Positions 44,750 through 56,913 of a DNA stretch of 64,000 nucleotides are shown one piece after another. The stretch's first letter is position 1. Each line of letters begins with the position of its first letter. Made by a program: the position numbers and the translations under genes. The notes under the pieces were generated by a model, which worked only from the letters and a program-made list of their open reading frames with translations, was not told where the DNA came from and did no database searches. The stretch lies in assembly GCA_012932865.1 (NCBI GenBank), contig SAXG01000122.1, forward strand, positions 16,740-80,739. The letters run 5' to 3'. Origin of the DNA: Amylostereum areolatum. Lineage: Eukaryota; Basidiomycota; Agaricomycetes; Russulales; Stereaceae.

Positions 44750-47142
44750 ATGGCCGGAAAGGATCTCACCATGCGCGCCCCCGCCGCCAAGTTGACTTTG
44801 GTGCGTTCCCCGTACGTTTGCTCGTCAAGTCGCTCACTTCACCGTGCAGTATACATTCAACTGCGCGATGTTCGCCGCCGTGGGCTCGCTTCTATACGGC
44901 ATCGACTCCGGAATCATCAGCACGACCATCTCCCAACCCACGTACCTGAAATACTTCGCGCCCTACACCGGTGCGTATGCCCTCACTCTCCCGTCGTGCA
45001 TCATCTGACCTTGTACGATAGCGGACATCAGCGGCGCGGTCGTTTCGACCTTCGGTGCCGGTTCGTGAGTGGCCTCAACCCGCGCTCCCCGCCGCCCTCT
45101 GACATCCAACCAGATTTCTGGGCGTCATGCTGGCCAGTTACACCGCCGACGCGTGGGGACGGTACACACCCTTCTCATTCCTCTCACTACGTGCACTCAT
45201 CTAGCCCTCGTCCACAGAAAGCGGACCATCCAGTTCGCCGCCGTCATCGCCCTCATCGCCGGCGCCATTCAGGCCGGATCCGTGCACATCGCCATGCTCA
45301 TTGCAGGCCGCATCCTGGGCGGCTTTGCCGTCGGCATGATGAGTACGTCCCTTCTCGAACGAACGAGCCACTCACGACCGACCGACGCAGACATGACGAT
45401 CCCCATCTACAACTCCGAGATCTCGCCGCCGAACCGCGTACGTGCACCCCTCTGGCCAACACCACACACCGCGACATCTGACATGCACGCGCGCACTTCA
45501 TCTCCACAGCGCGGCCTGGTCAGCGGGCTGCACGCGCAGTTCGTCGGGTTCGGATTTGCCGCCGCCAACGTTCGTCCCGACCCCCGTCTCGTCCCTCCCT
45601 TCGCTGACCGCACCGCACACAGTGGATCGGCTTCGGCTGCAGCTACGCCAAGGGCGCCTTCCAATGGCGCTTACCGCTCGCTGTCCAATGCATCCCGGCC
45701 CTCGTCCTCATCCTCGGCTCCGCCTTCCTCCCTTACAGCCCGCGCTGGCTGCTCGAACGGGGCCGGGAGGACGAGGCGCTCGCCGTCTTCACCAAGCTCA
45801 ACGCGTCCGCCGGCATCCCTGACCTGTCCGCCGAGGACGCCGCCGCGACCGATTTTGGACAGATGCGCGAGCAGATCCGGCGCGAGCGCGAGGACCGCAG
45901 GTCGTTCCGGGAGGTGTTCGCGGGCAAGGGCGCGAGGAAGCGGTTGTTGCTGGCCGTGCTCGTGCAGGTGTTCACGCAGCTGTCGGGCATCAACGTGATC
46001 AACTGTGCGTGCTCTCCTCCCTTCCCATCCTCCGTCCGACTCATGTTGCTGTCGCTGTGCGTGCAGATTGTACGTCTGTCGCGGGTACATGGTCGGTAAG
46101 GGGCGATGTTGACGGGCTGCGATAGACCAGACGACGCTGTACAGAGGTGTGGGCATCACGGGGCACACGGTGCGTTTCCATCCCTGCTCGTCTCGATTCG
46201 CGTGCCAACGCTCGTCCTCGCAGGTCTCCCTCCTCGCTGGCATATACGGTTCGTCCCAGTCCCTTTCGACCTGCCCCATTCTCACCCTTCGCCAGGCCTA
46301 GTCGGCCCCGCCGCCAACGTCATTTGTCTCCTCTACGTCGACAGATGGGGCCGCAAGAAGGTCCGTGCTCTGTTTTTCCCCCCTTGCGTCGTGTTCTGCC
46401 AACGCGGGGCCTGCAGACGCTGTGGATCTCGGCCATCGCGATGGCGTGCGACATGGCGCTGATCATGGGCTTGACCGCGGGCTACGCGAAGTCGGACAAC
46501 ACCGTCGGCCAGGGCTTCACCATCGCGTTCATCTTCTGTTTTAGCATCATGTACGTCCTCCTGACCACGCCCTGCGTGTCCTCGTCACGGTTGCCGACCC
46601 ATGCCCGCGCCGTCCAGCTACTCCCTCGGCTTCAACTCGATCCACTACATCTACGTCCCCGGTGCGTCCCCCCTCCGCATTGTGCCGCATCGAGCGATGG
46701 GCGACATCGACTGACACGACGCGCGGACAGAGATCATGAACCAGCAGCAGCGCGCGAAGGGCTCCGGGATTTCCGTCGGCGCCAACGTCCTGATCAACAT
46801 CGTCTTCAACCAGATCTCGCCCCGCGCGTTCGCGCGCGTCGGGTACAAGTACTACGCCGTCTTCGTCTCCACCAACGCCGTCGCCGCCATCGTGTACGTC
46901 ATATCCGCCCCCTTTCCGTCTTTGACTTAGGGGGATTCGCAGCGTATTCTTGTTCTTCGTCGAGACCAAGGGGAAGTCCCTCGAGGGTGCGCCGCCTCAT
47001 ATGAGTCTGCGACCCGCTTTCCTGACGACCCTCACGCACAGATATCAACGCGCTCTTCGGCGAGGCCGTGTACGAGACGCGCGAGCTCCCCGTCGATCAC
47101 GAGCACGAGGTGCTGGAAGACGCGCGGGATGTCAAGGCGTGA
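44750..47142 (+). CDS. MFS sugar transporter (sugar porter family)
   Basis: Sixteen exons, the smallest 25 nt (46224-46248), join in frame to a 498-aa protein. Exon ends are 44800, 44970, 45064, 45161, 45342, 45437, 45569, 46004, 46169, 46248, 46360, 46550, 46661, 46893, 46986 and 47142. Sugar-porter signatures are all present: YGIDSGIISTTI in helix 1, DAWGRKRTI and GRILGGFAVGMM, YNSEISPPNRRGLVSG, SPRWLLERGREDEA, QLSGINVINYYQTT-like in helix 7 (here INYQTTLY), DRWGRKKTLW, and VPEIMNQQQRAKGSG followed by FFVETKGKSLED. Twelve membrane segments are expected. Substrate cannot be read from sequence, but divergence from an alpha-xylosidase suggests uptake of xyloglucan-derived sugars. Its paralogue in the window (17555-18377 plus 39590-40010) is dead. 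Confidence 0.93.
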
Positions 47143-47690
47143 CCGTGGATTTCTGATTCTCTTACATACGCCCTGCGTTGTACATTACCTCTGCTGTCGG
47201 AGATGCGATGGTGCGAAGGATCGGCCGCGGGGGCTGCAACCTTCAAGAGCTTCAAGGCTCTGGTTCGGCGCTATCCGCTCTCGCGGAAAGCCGCAATTCG
47301 ATGGGCACGAAAGCGAGATGCGCTTCGAATTCCTCCCCACGATCGACATCCCAGCCACCACTAGATGCGACCGAAAAGTCATCGTGGAGTTGTAGACGAT
47401 GTTGTATGGCATAAAAACCCTCGGGCATCTTCATTCGCTCCACCTGCCGAGCCCTCAATCGAGGCTCGATTGCTTTGCATGCGACATTACATAAATCTGT
47501 GGACGGACGACTTTCCAGCGGCGGCCACTTACTTTCGAGATCTCAGCCTGGAGACTCTGAAGTCGTCGGCCATCAAGACAACGTTGTCGCGCAGGGACGG
47601 GGGTGAGGATTGTCGGCTTTGAGCATCTAGGTTTTCGTGAAAGTACGATATCTGGAACACCTCGCTACACCGACTACGTTGAAACGACGG
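47143..47690. other. Intergenic region
   Basis: Between the transporter stop and the target duplication of the 9.3-kb transposon I see no supported gene; it presumably includes the transporter 3' UTR. Confidence 0.4.
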
Positions 47691-47696
47691 AGCGGC
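47691..47696 (+). repeat. 6-bp target-site duplication (left)
   Basis: AGCGGC directly precedes the left inverted repeat; the same six bases follow the right inverted repeat at 57040-57045. Confidence 0.85.
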
Positions 47697-47819
47697 TATG
47701 GCGCATATACTGTGTAAAAAATCGAACTCGTTGTTTTTCGTCGGAGGTGGTTGTGGCCTCGAAAAATCATGCCGAAGTTGAGGGAGGCGACAAAATCTGG
47801 GCCGAGGTGAAATGTCTCT
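47697..47819 (+). repeat. Left terminal inverted repeat of the 9.3-kb element
   Basis: It aligns with the complement of 56914-57039 with only two or three differences up to AATGTCTCT, where the arms diverge. Confidence 0.92.
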
Positions 47820-48024
47820 CTGAGAGTTCTGCCGACTCGGTTGTGCTATGTAGATGTTGGCGGAGGTCCTCGGTGGGGTTTTTTCTCCTGAAGTGGTGGG
47901 AGTGAGTTTGAGACGGAGGATAGGAGCGTGCGCGTAGACTACCAGTGTTCCGTGGTTCACGTGCGTCGTGGGCCGCGGTACTAAGGGGAGATGGGTTTCT
48001 CTCTCAGTCTCCTCGACATCCTCC

Positions 48025-49744
48025 ATGGCTTCATCTACCCCCGAGGACCCCCTTTTCCCCCCTATTGAGAGCCGGGGCGTGCACAACTTTCTCTTGGAGG
48101 CTCACAACATCATGACTGAGGCTCGTTTCATCATTCAATCCCTTCCAAATGCGGAGCGCACAGCGGTGGAGAGGATCTGTTTACAGCTCGACGCTACCAA
48201 TCGCATCCTTATGGGCCTTGTGGATCCCCTGACATTGGAGGATGAACGCCATGCACTCATAGACTCTGTCGACACCATCCTCAGTCCTCTCCGCCGGTTT
48301 CTCGAGACAGCCGCTGAAGCGGATGATGCACCCGAAGTCCCTCGTGTCTTTACCGGGAATAGGGGGCGTCCAGCGTACTCTCTCGACCTCAGGCGTGCTC
48401 AACAGCTTCATGCGATGGGGAACTCATGGGAGGATGTAGCAAAGGCGATGGGTGTTAGCAGAAAAACCTTGGACAACCATATGCGGAGAGGGGGCCTCTC
48501 GTCGGCACGCCCAGCGTACACGGACATCGACGATGATGATCTAGACGAACTTGTCAGGGAGATCTCACATGAACACCCTTTCGAAGGCTCTGTAATCCTG
48601 CGTGGCCATCTCAAATCGAGGGGTGTCAACGTATCGGCGAGACGCGTCCAGGATAGTTTGCGTCGGGTGGATCCGTTGGGGACCTTGACTCGGTGAGTGG
48701 TAATCTTCTCTACCAGGCATTGTCGATCAATGCCCGGACATTCTGTGGCTTACATATACTCAGGTGGTCGGGGATTATCAAGAGGCGTGTATATCGCGTC
48801 CGTGGGGCAAACGCACTGTGGCACATGGATGGGAACGAGAAACTTCGCCCGTGGGGGTTCTACATTCATGGTTGCATCGACGGCCACTCACGGCTCATCA
48901 TCTACCTGGATTGTCGCCTTAACAAGAAAGCGGAGACAGTGAAATCAATATTTCTCGATGCAGTCGCTCAATATGGATGGCCGAGCCGGGTTCGCGGTGA
49001 TTTTGGGACGGAGAACAATGCCGTGGAGGTCGTGATGGTTGGGAAACGCGGAGAGGCTCACAGAGCATACCTTCGAGGCCGGTGCGCTTACTGCTGCATC
49101 AGATTGACTTACAACTTAAGTATCACGCTCACAGATCTCTGAACAATATACGTATTGAACGTTTGTGGCGGGACGTCCGCAAGGGAACGATTGAGACGTT
49201 CCGGCAAATTTTCTTCCATCTCGAGAAGTGTGGGCTACTCGACGTCGACGACGACATCCACATGGATTGCCTCAAACTCGTTTTCCAGCCACGCATACAA
49301 GAGTCTTTGAATCGAACTATCGACGCATGGAACCATCACAAGGTCCGCACAGCTGGAAACCGTACTCCGGTGGCCATATTCGAGCTGAGCCGAGAGGCGG
49401 CGATGCGAAGGGGCTACTGGACAGGAGACCCAGGCGACTCGGTGGAGACCGCTTCCGACCCACTGTATGGTGTTGAAACGGATGCTCCCCATCCGCCAGA
49501 GGAGGAGGTCGAGGGGGAAAGGTTGGACAGAGAAGAGATGGAGGATGACGGTGATGATGACTATGATGGTCTTGCGGAGGCAAGAGAGCTGCTGTCAGAC
49601 ATGGACCTGACAGCAGATGATGGAAACTGGGGGATTGATGTGTATTGTGAGGCTGTCCTGAAGCTGACCTCTCGCTTGGCGGCGGAGTCCCAGGATGAGG
49701 ATGCTGAGTTGGACCACCACTCGAGTTCGGGTTCGAGTACATAA
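48025..49744 (+). CDS. Integrase-core (DD35E) transposase
   Basis: Three exons, 48025-48692, 48764-49081 and 49135-49744, encode 531 aa in frame. A helix-turn-helix-like segment lies near residues 125-170 (LRRAQQLHAMGNSWEDVAKAM). The retroviral-integrase-type core has Asp245 in LWHMDGNEKL, CIDGHSRLIIYLD, Asp302 in RGDFGTENN, and Glu337 in NIRIERLWRDV, so the spacing is D-D(35)E. The C-terminal ~100 residues are acidic. It should cut and join the ends of the 9.3-kb element. The start is the ATG in front of SSTPEDPLF; upstream codons in frame have no ATG. Similar integrase-core proteins occur scattered in fungi and animals; I cannot name the exact family. Confidence 0.88.
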
Positions 49745-49916
49745 TGTTTGTTTTATTTTGGCATTAATACAGAGAGAATACGGTGTATATACACACTATA
49801 GACCTCATCAAACCTTCCGAGGGACATTCTGAGGATCAGTTCGCATAGGAGGGGCGAGACTTGGTGAGTTGGGAGACCATTGTGACACTGTGACACCGTG
49901 ACATTGGGATCGGGTG

Positions 49917-50037
49917 GTGGTATATTCTAAAACTTGGGGCTCCTGCAGTTAAGCTCTGATACTGTTTTGAGGACAAGATATACTGAATGGATACATTATG
50001 GCTCATATGGATTGTACCATTACTGAGCCATTCAGGT
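49917..50037 (+). repeat. Dispersed ~110-bp repeat, copy 1
   Basis: It shares GGGGCT-C near the start, TTAAGCTCTGA, and GATTGTACCATTACTGAGCC near the end with 57899-58014, and more weakly with 58110-58215. It lies inside the 9.3-kb element, downstream of its transposase. Confidence 0.65.
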
Positions 50038-50562
50038 GTAACGGCGGGAAACATTGGAGGAGCAAGATCATGTGACCTGTGCATGCACAAAGCAACTTTC
50101 CTCATAGTTGAAGCAGTGGCACAACTTTATGGTACCTTCTTTGCTGGACTTATTTTTGGCCTGTACGTATACCTGGTAGGGTCTCATATCCAGAAAATTT
50201 AGAGGATATGAGTGCATTAATTGATCTCTGTAATCCAAAGTATGTGTACCACTCCCGTGTCCCGCGCATGCTGACAAAGCAGGTCTCCAAGTTTGCGCGA
50301 GTTCCCCCAATCTGTTCACATAGCTCAGAATCCAACCACCAGAAATCCATGAGACGTATGTCAAGGATTCACAATGATATGGAGTATATAATGAGCCAAA
50401 AAAATCGGAAAACGATCCAAAAAATCTTCCTTCGTATCAATTCCGTCTTCACTACTACACAAGAGACACGCGTACCGCTCTAACAGAATTGTATACATTA
50501 ATTATGTTGTACTCGTTCGGAAATACAGGAAATACATGTTGCTATCTCGCATAAGCCTTCAG

Positions 50563-53500
50563 CTAAATCGCTCCAAACCTCCGTGCTTGATCGAGTAAGA
50601 CAGCCATGATATCGCTCGTCATTTGTTCCCAGTGCGATGACCGAAAAGCACCAGCAAGTGCGATCTTGTCAGGATGATAAAGCTGGAGTGACATGACGGT
50701 AAGTTCAAGTGCATCAATCCGTGAGCATTGAGTGGAATTGAAGGGACAAATAGGATCTAACGCACTTTTGCAAGACGACGGAACTGCGCCTTCTTCGAGA
50801 GAACTTGCATATCACTTGTAGCTGGACGTTGATTAGCAGGAAGGCCGGGTACTGGGAAATCCCTCAAGAGTGTTGATACAAAGGAGTCCCAGCGCACAAT
50901 GTTCCGAAGAGCCTGAACTCCTGCCAACTGAACTGCTTCCCACTTCGTCTGACTCACAGACGCTCTCCTCGCGGTTTGCGGCGATCGTCGAGACGAGTGT
51001 CCAGATGCTGAAGTAGATGGAGGACGGCAAGCAGAATGCTTAGCCTTTTTCCCACCAGGCGAAGGCTTCGTTGACGACCGCGTTTGTTGGCCGGTCTTCT
51101 GTGGGTGCTCACCATCAGACTCGTCTGAGGATAAGCTCATCCATGGGCCTTTTGACTTGTGGCCAGCACCCGGACGTGGTTTTTTGTGGTAGTATTGTGG
51201 GCCGGAGGGACGTCGTTTTGCGCGGGCCGTTTTGTGAGGAGGATGAGTACTCGTGTCCGGCTTCTTGCCCTTCTCCCGGCGTGCCCGATAGGACGAGGAT
51301 GAGTCTGAATCTGAGCTAGCATGGTCGTCGATCTCGATGGGTCGGTGTGAACTCCCTGGCTGCGAGTCAAACATATCTGTGATATCTGATATATGTTGTG
51401 AGTTCTGGTATCGTTTATGAGTTATACAATCGATAACTCACCTGGCTCATCCTCCCACCCCTGATTTCTCTGGTGTTTATGTTCCTCCCACTCTCGTTTC
51501 AGGCTTGAATCTGGAGGGTGATAAAGATACTAGTCAGGATATATGAACCATAAAACTGTACAGCAGAGACGTGACAAACCGCTCCCTAATTCCTCATTGA
51601 TATCAAATGGTTCTGGAGACCGTGCGTCTGCTGATTCTCGAGGAGCAAACCCCTCATTTGACGGTGTAGGGCTTCCTGGATAGAAAAGGGGAGAGCTTGG
51701 AGGGGGGCTCTTCGCTTGGTATGTCGATGACATATGGTTTGTATGGGGCGGGAGCGGCGACAGTGGTAGCATAGTAGATGGTTCGGGAGAAATAGTTGTT
51801 CTGCTGTGTACAAAGTTGAAAGAAGTGAATTAGAGCATACATATCGTAGTCTAGATATTGCCTACGTCGTCTTCTTCTTCCACCCTCCCTTGGACGCAGA
51901 CTTCATCGATGCCGCTTCATCACTCATTCCTGCGCTTACGCCACCCGTCTCCTTGCTGCGGGTGAAATGCTGTCGTCCCGCTTGAGATGAACGGTTGTTT
52001 GTATTCTCTTCACTGTGTCCCTAAAAACGGTAAGCGACAGGGAATAAAGCACCTTCAGAAACTACGAACCGGCTCCGGGGATTTTGAGGCTGCGAAGCGG
52101 CGACCATTTTTCCGATAATTTTGAGGTGTCTATTTGAACGTTGGTTAATGCTATCCAATAGATACAAGTGACTCGGGTTGGAAGACTGACCTTGTAATAA
52201 CTCTGGAGTTTCTTGATTAAAGCCTTGATGAATTTGCAGAGAGTCGCTTCACATTCGCCATAGTTCGGGCCGTCGAAGGTGTCGTAAAAAGCTTCAATGA
52301 TAGTGGTTAGGAAATGTTGGAGACCCCACTCGCCGCCTTGCAGTGCGTCGTGCTTGATCATCTTGTGGTTTGATGTGTGACCAAAGTGAGTATTGAGCGC
52401 CGTGGTCAAGGATTCAACGGTGCAGTGCTTGTCTTGCAGGTTGAGGGCATGTAGCGTTGAGTTTTCCCAAGCCGCGCGCGTGCCCATCTACAAACTCGAT
52501 CAGAAAGGAAGCCAGAGACAAGACATACGGAACTGAGGAACTGAACCCACCGGCAGTTTGGGTGGGGAACGATCCCCTTTGTGAATTTCGATACGAAGAT
52601 CACGTACAACCGGAGGGTCATACAAAGACCTGTCCGTCGACTTGCGGAACCATCTCACTATGGCGAGAAGGGCAGACGAATACGGAACAATTTGAGCGAT
52701 GAAATCACCTGGATCCGAGAGCTGCGCAAGCACAGCATACAAGCGAGATAGTATGTCGACGATGGAATGGATACCATATGGGCCAAAAGCGACTTCGGAG
52801 ACTAGCAAAGATTTCCAGATGGTGTCTGACACTCCACTTGCTTCTTCATCCGCAGCCAGCTGGATACGATTTGGCCAGAGGAGAATGAACTTGATACTGT
52901 CGAGAAGCTTGTGGACTGGGTACGCAAACAGCTCTTTGATTTCTTCAGCTGACACCTGCTTGGGAAGGTTTTCGATCTCGAGGGCAACAATCTGGACCGC
53001 ACGAAGGGATTTGTCGTATTCCGGCATCATGGTCGTCTTCTCATCTTGAGGCCACTGTGAAAGAGAGGTGAGGTATGCGGTGAGTGCATGCATCCACGGA
53101 CGACAACTGAGGGAGACAAACCCAATAACAGTCCTCCTCACGTGCCAATGGCGGCGGGTTGATATTGAGCATAAGGCGCACCAGACTGGCGTGGCTTTCA
53201 GGAAAACCTGTCGAAGGGGCCTCGGAAGATCCTGACCCAGTCTTGGGGATTGCGGTTGCTGCGGGACTCCTGTCCGTGGTCCGAGTCTTGTTCTGGATGT
53301 CATACTTGAAAATAAAGGTCAGTATACACAGAAACCGTGATGATGATATAACCTACATCCCCCGAGATTGTATCATTGGCCATTGTCGAAGAACCACCAT
53401 AGACGGATGGTGATTTGGGATGGGTAGGTGGATGCGCGTCTTTGGGTTCATCGACCTGTTCGATACCCGCCAGAGGTCAGCATCAGGGACTATCCATATA

Positions 53501-56205
53501 TAATGAAACAACGTACCATTGCAATTTCACCCTCCTCATCTCCGCTCTCGTCATCTCCACCCTTGCCGTCTCCGTCCTTATCATGTCTACCCACATCCTC
53601 CCCACGCTCCTTCCCGCCCTCGTTCTCCTCGTTGTCCTCACTACCACTTGAACTCAATCCATCGGATATCTCTTCCTCGCTCTCGTCTTCCGATTCGTCG
53701 TCTAACTTCTTTGAGTGCTTGGCCTTGAGCGAATCGCCTTTGGAGTGCCAAAAATCGAGGTCTCGGTGCCCTTGTGCGAGGGCGATGAAGATGACATTTT
53801 TCCATGCTTTTCCGGCACCCTTGATGTTGGTGTTGAGCGCCGAATTCCTGTAAGTGATGTGTCTAATGTCAACACAGCACTGGCAAGGATGAGAACAATC
53901 AACGTACTTGTAGAGCATATCGGCATCTAGCTTGATAGCGCCATCGAAGGCACCAGGTGGATAAAGACGCGTACCGGAAACACCTTGATGGGAGCGCGCA
54001 TCTAGGAGAACCCATGATCGAATGTCGAGGTGGGTGCTGAAGGTGGCTGAAATGGTGTCCATCACAGTCCCGTGAGTCGCATCCAGCGGGAATGCCAATG
54101 TCCGGACAAAATCTTGTTTATGGAGGGAAAATAGCCTGTCCAATAGTATAAGAAGAGAAACAGAGAGGATACCGAAAAGACGCACTGGTTAACACTTGGT
54201 CTACTGCACCGAGACGACGGCCTTGTATGCACCCAGATCGTCGCCGGAATCAACACGACTGTGAACGACATCGTCTTGCCTGGCTTTTCTGCCGACGCAG
54301 ACATCCCTCGTCCTGACTTTGTCGATTTTGACGGGCCTACGGACGGCTCGCGAGACTTGCTGGACGTCTTCGGTTTTTTGTACTTGGAATTCTCCCGTGC
54401 CTTTCCCTTCTCTTCCACGCCATCTGCCTCGCGCTGCTTGCGTTTTTTCGACCCTGGGATCTTGGCTGCTGCATCTTCTTTCGCCTACCATGCTATGTAA
54501 ATTGCATCAGCAATATCACACTTTTTGTTGGGGTGTTGCCGACGGTTTCGGCTCTGTTGCCGGTGTTGGGGTGTTGATGGCAGTTGTCAGGCCCGGCCGA
54601 GTTTGGCAAACCCGGCAACTCCCCACAATTCCGGGGCAATTCATCGATCGCACTTCCCGGCATCAAATTTTGATCAGAAGGGAAATTGAGCCGGCCCTAA
54701 ACTGCGTTTGACCGTGAGACTTTCTCCTTTCTCATATTTCCCTGCCACGACGCGTCTTTCCTTCCTTCTCAACCACCACCATCCCTTCACCACCGCCGTC
54801 GCCACCGTTGTCCCCCTCACCGTTGTCCCCATCGTCCCCCTCGCCGCCTCGTCACCGCCGCCATCGCCACCTCATCACCGCCGCTGTCACCATCGCATCA
54901 CCGCCGCCACGCCACCATCGTTCCCTTCGCCGCCTCGTCACCGCCGCCACGCCACCATTGTTCCCTTCGCCGCCTCGTCACCGCCGCCGTCGCGGCCCAG
55001 TCACTGCCGCCCTCGCCACCTCGTCACAGCCGCCCTCGCCGCCGCATCACAGCCGCCCTCGCCACCTCGTCACCGCCACCCTCACCATTGCGTCACTGCC
55101 GCCGTCATCGCCCCGTCACCGCTGCCGTCGCCATCTCGTCACCACCGCTGTCGCCATCTCGTCACTCCCGCCGTCGCCACCTCATCGCCATCTCGTCACT
55201 CCCGCCGTCGCCACCTCGTCACTCCTGCCGTCGCCGCCGCCGCCGCCGCCGTCATGGCCACCCTCGCCGTCGCCACCTCGTCACTCCCGCCCTTGCAGCC
55301 CTTGTCACCAGTGCCGTCAGTGCCTCGTCACCCCCGCCGTTGCCGCCTCATTACCCTAGTTACATGGTCTTTTCATTATCTATATTATACTTTTCCTTCT
55401 CTACTTCGTGTAGCTCATGTAGTATGTACCACTGATCAATAATAATGATATTGATTTACCCATTAAAATGTTTGGATATGAGCAATATAAATTAAATATA
55501 AGTATTGAAATGTGTTGTTGTCATGTACTTGAGCCTAAGTTGTACCCAAATGTATGGTGAATTGGACACTAGTTGGCTCAACTCCGTGACAGTTGTCCAA
55601 CCAGACATGGCCTGGGAGACTGTTGGGGTGTTGGGGTGTTTTGTGTGTTTTTGCGAGTTTTGAGTGTTGGACAACTCCAAAACAGGCTCAAGCAAGCCCA
55701 AACAAAATGTGTTAAATTGCTGATGTGGCTGCTATGACTGAGTAACCAGAAGACGTACCTTGGCGGCAGGATCAAACGGGGTGAACCCTCCACGCTCCCG
55801 AGCTTCCCTCTGTTGCGCGTGGCTCAAAAAAGAGGAACGAGAGGCATTGAGTGTCTCCCTTGTTGCACTTGGAGTACGAGCACCTTGAGTTGAACTAGAA
55901 GCGGTCGGTTGCTGTGGCTCTCGGCGGTCAGCGCGCTGTTCCGGCCCCTTCTACGCAACCGTGTTAGGATCGCGTGGAAACAGCAGTAGCATGCGAATGC
56001 ATACCTTAGAAAGACGGTGCCAAATTGCTGGGTGGCCGCAATATGCACACAGGGTGGTGCCGGGTATCTCCCCTGTCGAGGACTCAGGTATAGTGGCTGG
56101 GAAAAAGGCCTCGCATGCCTGCGTAGAGTCTATGTCAATAACCAGGCAGTCTCCCATACGACACGGCCCCAGATCATCTGGATGGACCAGCCACGGATTC
56201 GCCAT
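50563..56205 (-). CDS. Large partner protein of the 9.3-kb element, function unknown
   Basis: Fifteen exons (56205-56005, 55950-55759, 54484-54186, 54135-53908, 53847-53517, 53455-53357, 53304-53122, 53054-52551, 52487-52191, 52129-52070, 52020-51866, 51803-51580, 51510-51442, 51376-50766, 50682-50563) give an uninterrupted 1190-aa protein. I do not recognise the family. The N terminus has a small zinc-knuckle-like motif (CAYCGHPAIWH). Residues ~130-200 are Lys/Glu-rich and nuclear-signal-like. A globular region follows (SFTVVLIPATIW, LFSLHKQDFVRTLAFPLD, GHRDLDFWHSKG), then a long acidic Asp/Glu/Gly tract, a helical domain (EYDKSLRAVQIVALEIENLP), and a basic Ser-rich C-terminal part ending RSSHWEQMTSDIMAVLLDQARR. 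Its position between the inverted repeats implies a role in transposition or silencing evasion. Intron 2 has been enlarged to 1274 nt by an inserted element. Confidence 0.8.
54505..55725. mobile_element. 1.2-kb non-autonomous element related to the inner Plavaka-type element
   Basis: Ends are CATCAGCAATATCACAC at 54505 and, inverted, CATCAGCAATTTAACACA ending at 55725; 28 bp match with four differences. TG flanks both sides (54503-54504, 55726-55727). The end sequence and the subterminal CAGACATGGCCTGGGAG block are shared with the element at 21533-28501, so that family's transposase probably moved it. It contains no gene. It sits in intron 2 of the 1190-aa gene; without it that intron would be about 51 nt, the usual size here. 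Confidence 0.83.
54780..55350 (+). repeat. GC-rich minisatellite inside the 1.2-kb element
   Basis: Imperfect tandem units of about 22-24 bp built from CCTCGTCAC-CCGCCGTCGCCA variants fill nearly half of the element. Because the unit lacks stops, long low-complexity Pro/Ser/His/Arg frames stay open in three phases; I do not read them as genes. Confidence 0.8.
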
Positions 56206-56913
56206 GACGCCGGACGAGACGAGAGGATAGAGAAAAGACGGCAGAAGGGAGGAAGATAGGAGTCCGCGCTCTCGACCAACAAAGCCGTCGGAACCGCCGA
56301 AAAAGAGGAGGCAGCGGCCCCGCAACTCCTCTCCCACGCTCTTCCCTAATTGCCGGCCGCATTCCATGAATACATACAGCCAGGAGTCCTACATTTCACG
56401 TCGCGAGCGGAATATTGAGCGAAATTGCCCAACAATATCGCCCGTGAACAGAAACAGCGGCACCCACTGGTAGCCATCCATCTCAACCCAAAACCGTGAC
56501 AGCAGCTCTGGAGACAGGCAAACACAGGCAAGAACCACGTACCAAGACGTCCATGATCCAAGTAGAGTAGTACCCCACTTGGCCGATGGCAGGAGATAGT
56601 ATCCCAGCCGCTACAAAGACCAAAACACATCTCACCCGGCCACAGGCAGTGACCATCTGATATCCCACCATGGCAAAGAGAGACAACTCGGCGAGACATG
56701 ACAAGAGAGGGGCCGTGGTGCTCTGTCAGTGTCTGAAGCAAACCATAAGGACGCGTGTCGCGAGCCAAGTTCAAACACTGCCCACTTCGGGCTCGATTTG
56801 GGAGCGTGAGACCTCCGCGCAAACCGCCGTGTGAGGCGACCTCAGATCAAATTTGCGGGAGACCAACCTCCGCCAACATCTAAATCCATCGCCGTTCAAC
56901 CTCGGCCGAAATC
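56206..56913. other. Upstream region of the partner gene within the 9.3-kb element
   Basis: It should hold the promoter and leader of the minus-strand 1190-aa gene. A minus-strand open frame at 56346-56822 (cysteine-rich, 158 codons) has no recognisable domain and I do not count it as a gene. Confidence 0.4.

Noticed and set aside
54708..55442. 244-codon open frame rich in Pro, Ser, His and Arg
   Set aside because: It is a by-product of the stop-free minisatellite in the non-autonomous element; neighbouring phases are equally open.
56346..56822. 158-codon minus-strand cysteine-rich frame upstream of the 1190-aa gene
   Set aside because: No recognisable motif, and it falls in the presumed promoter and leader of the partner gene.
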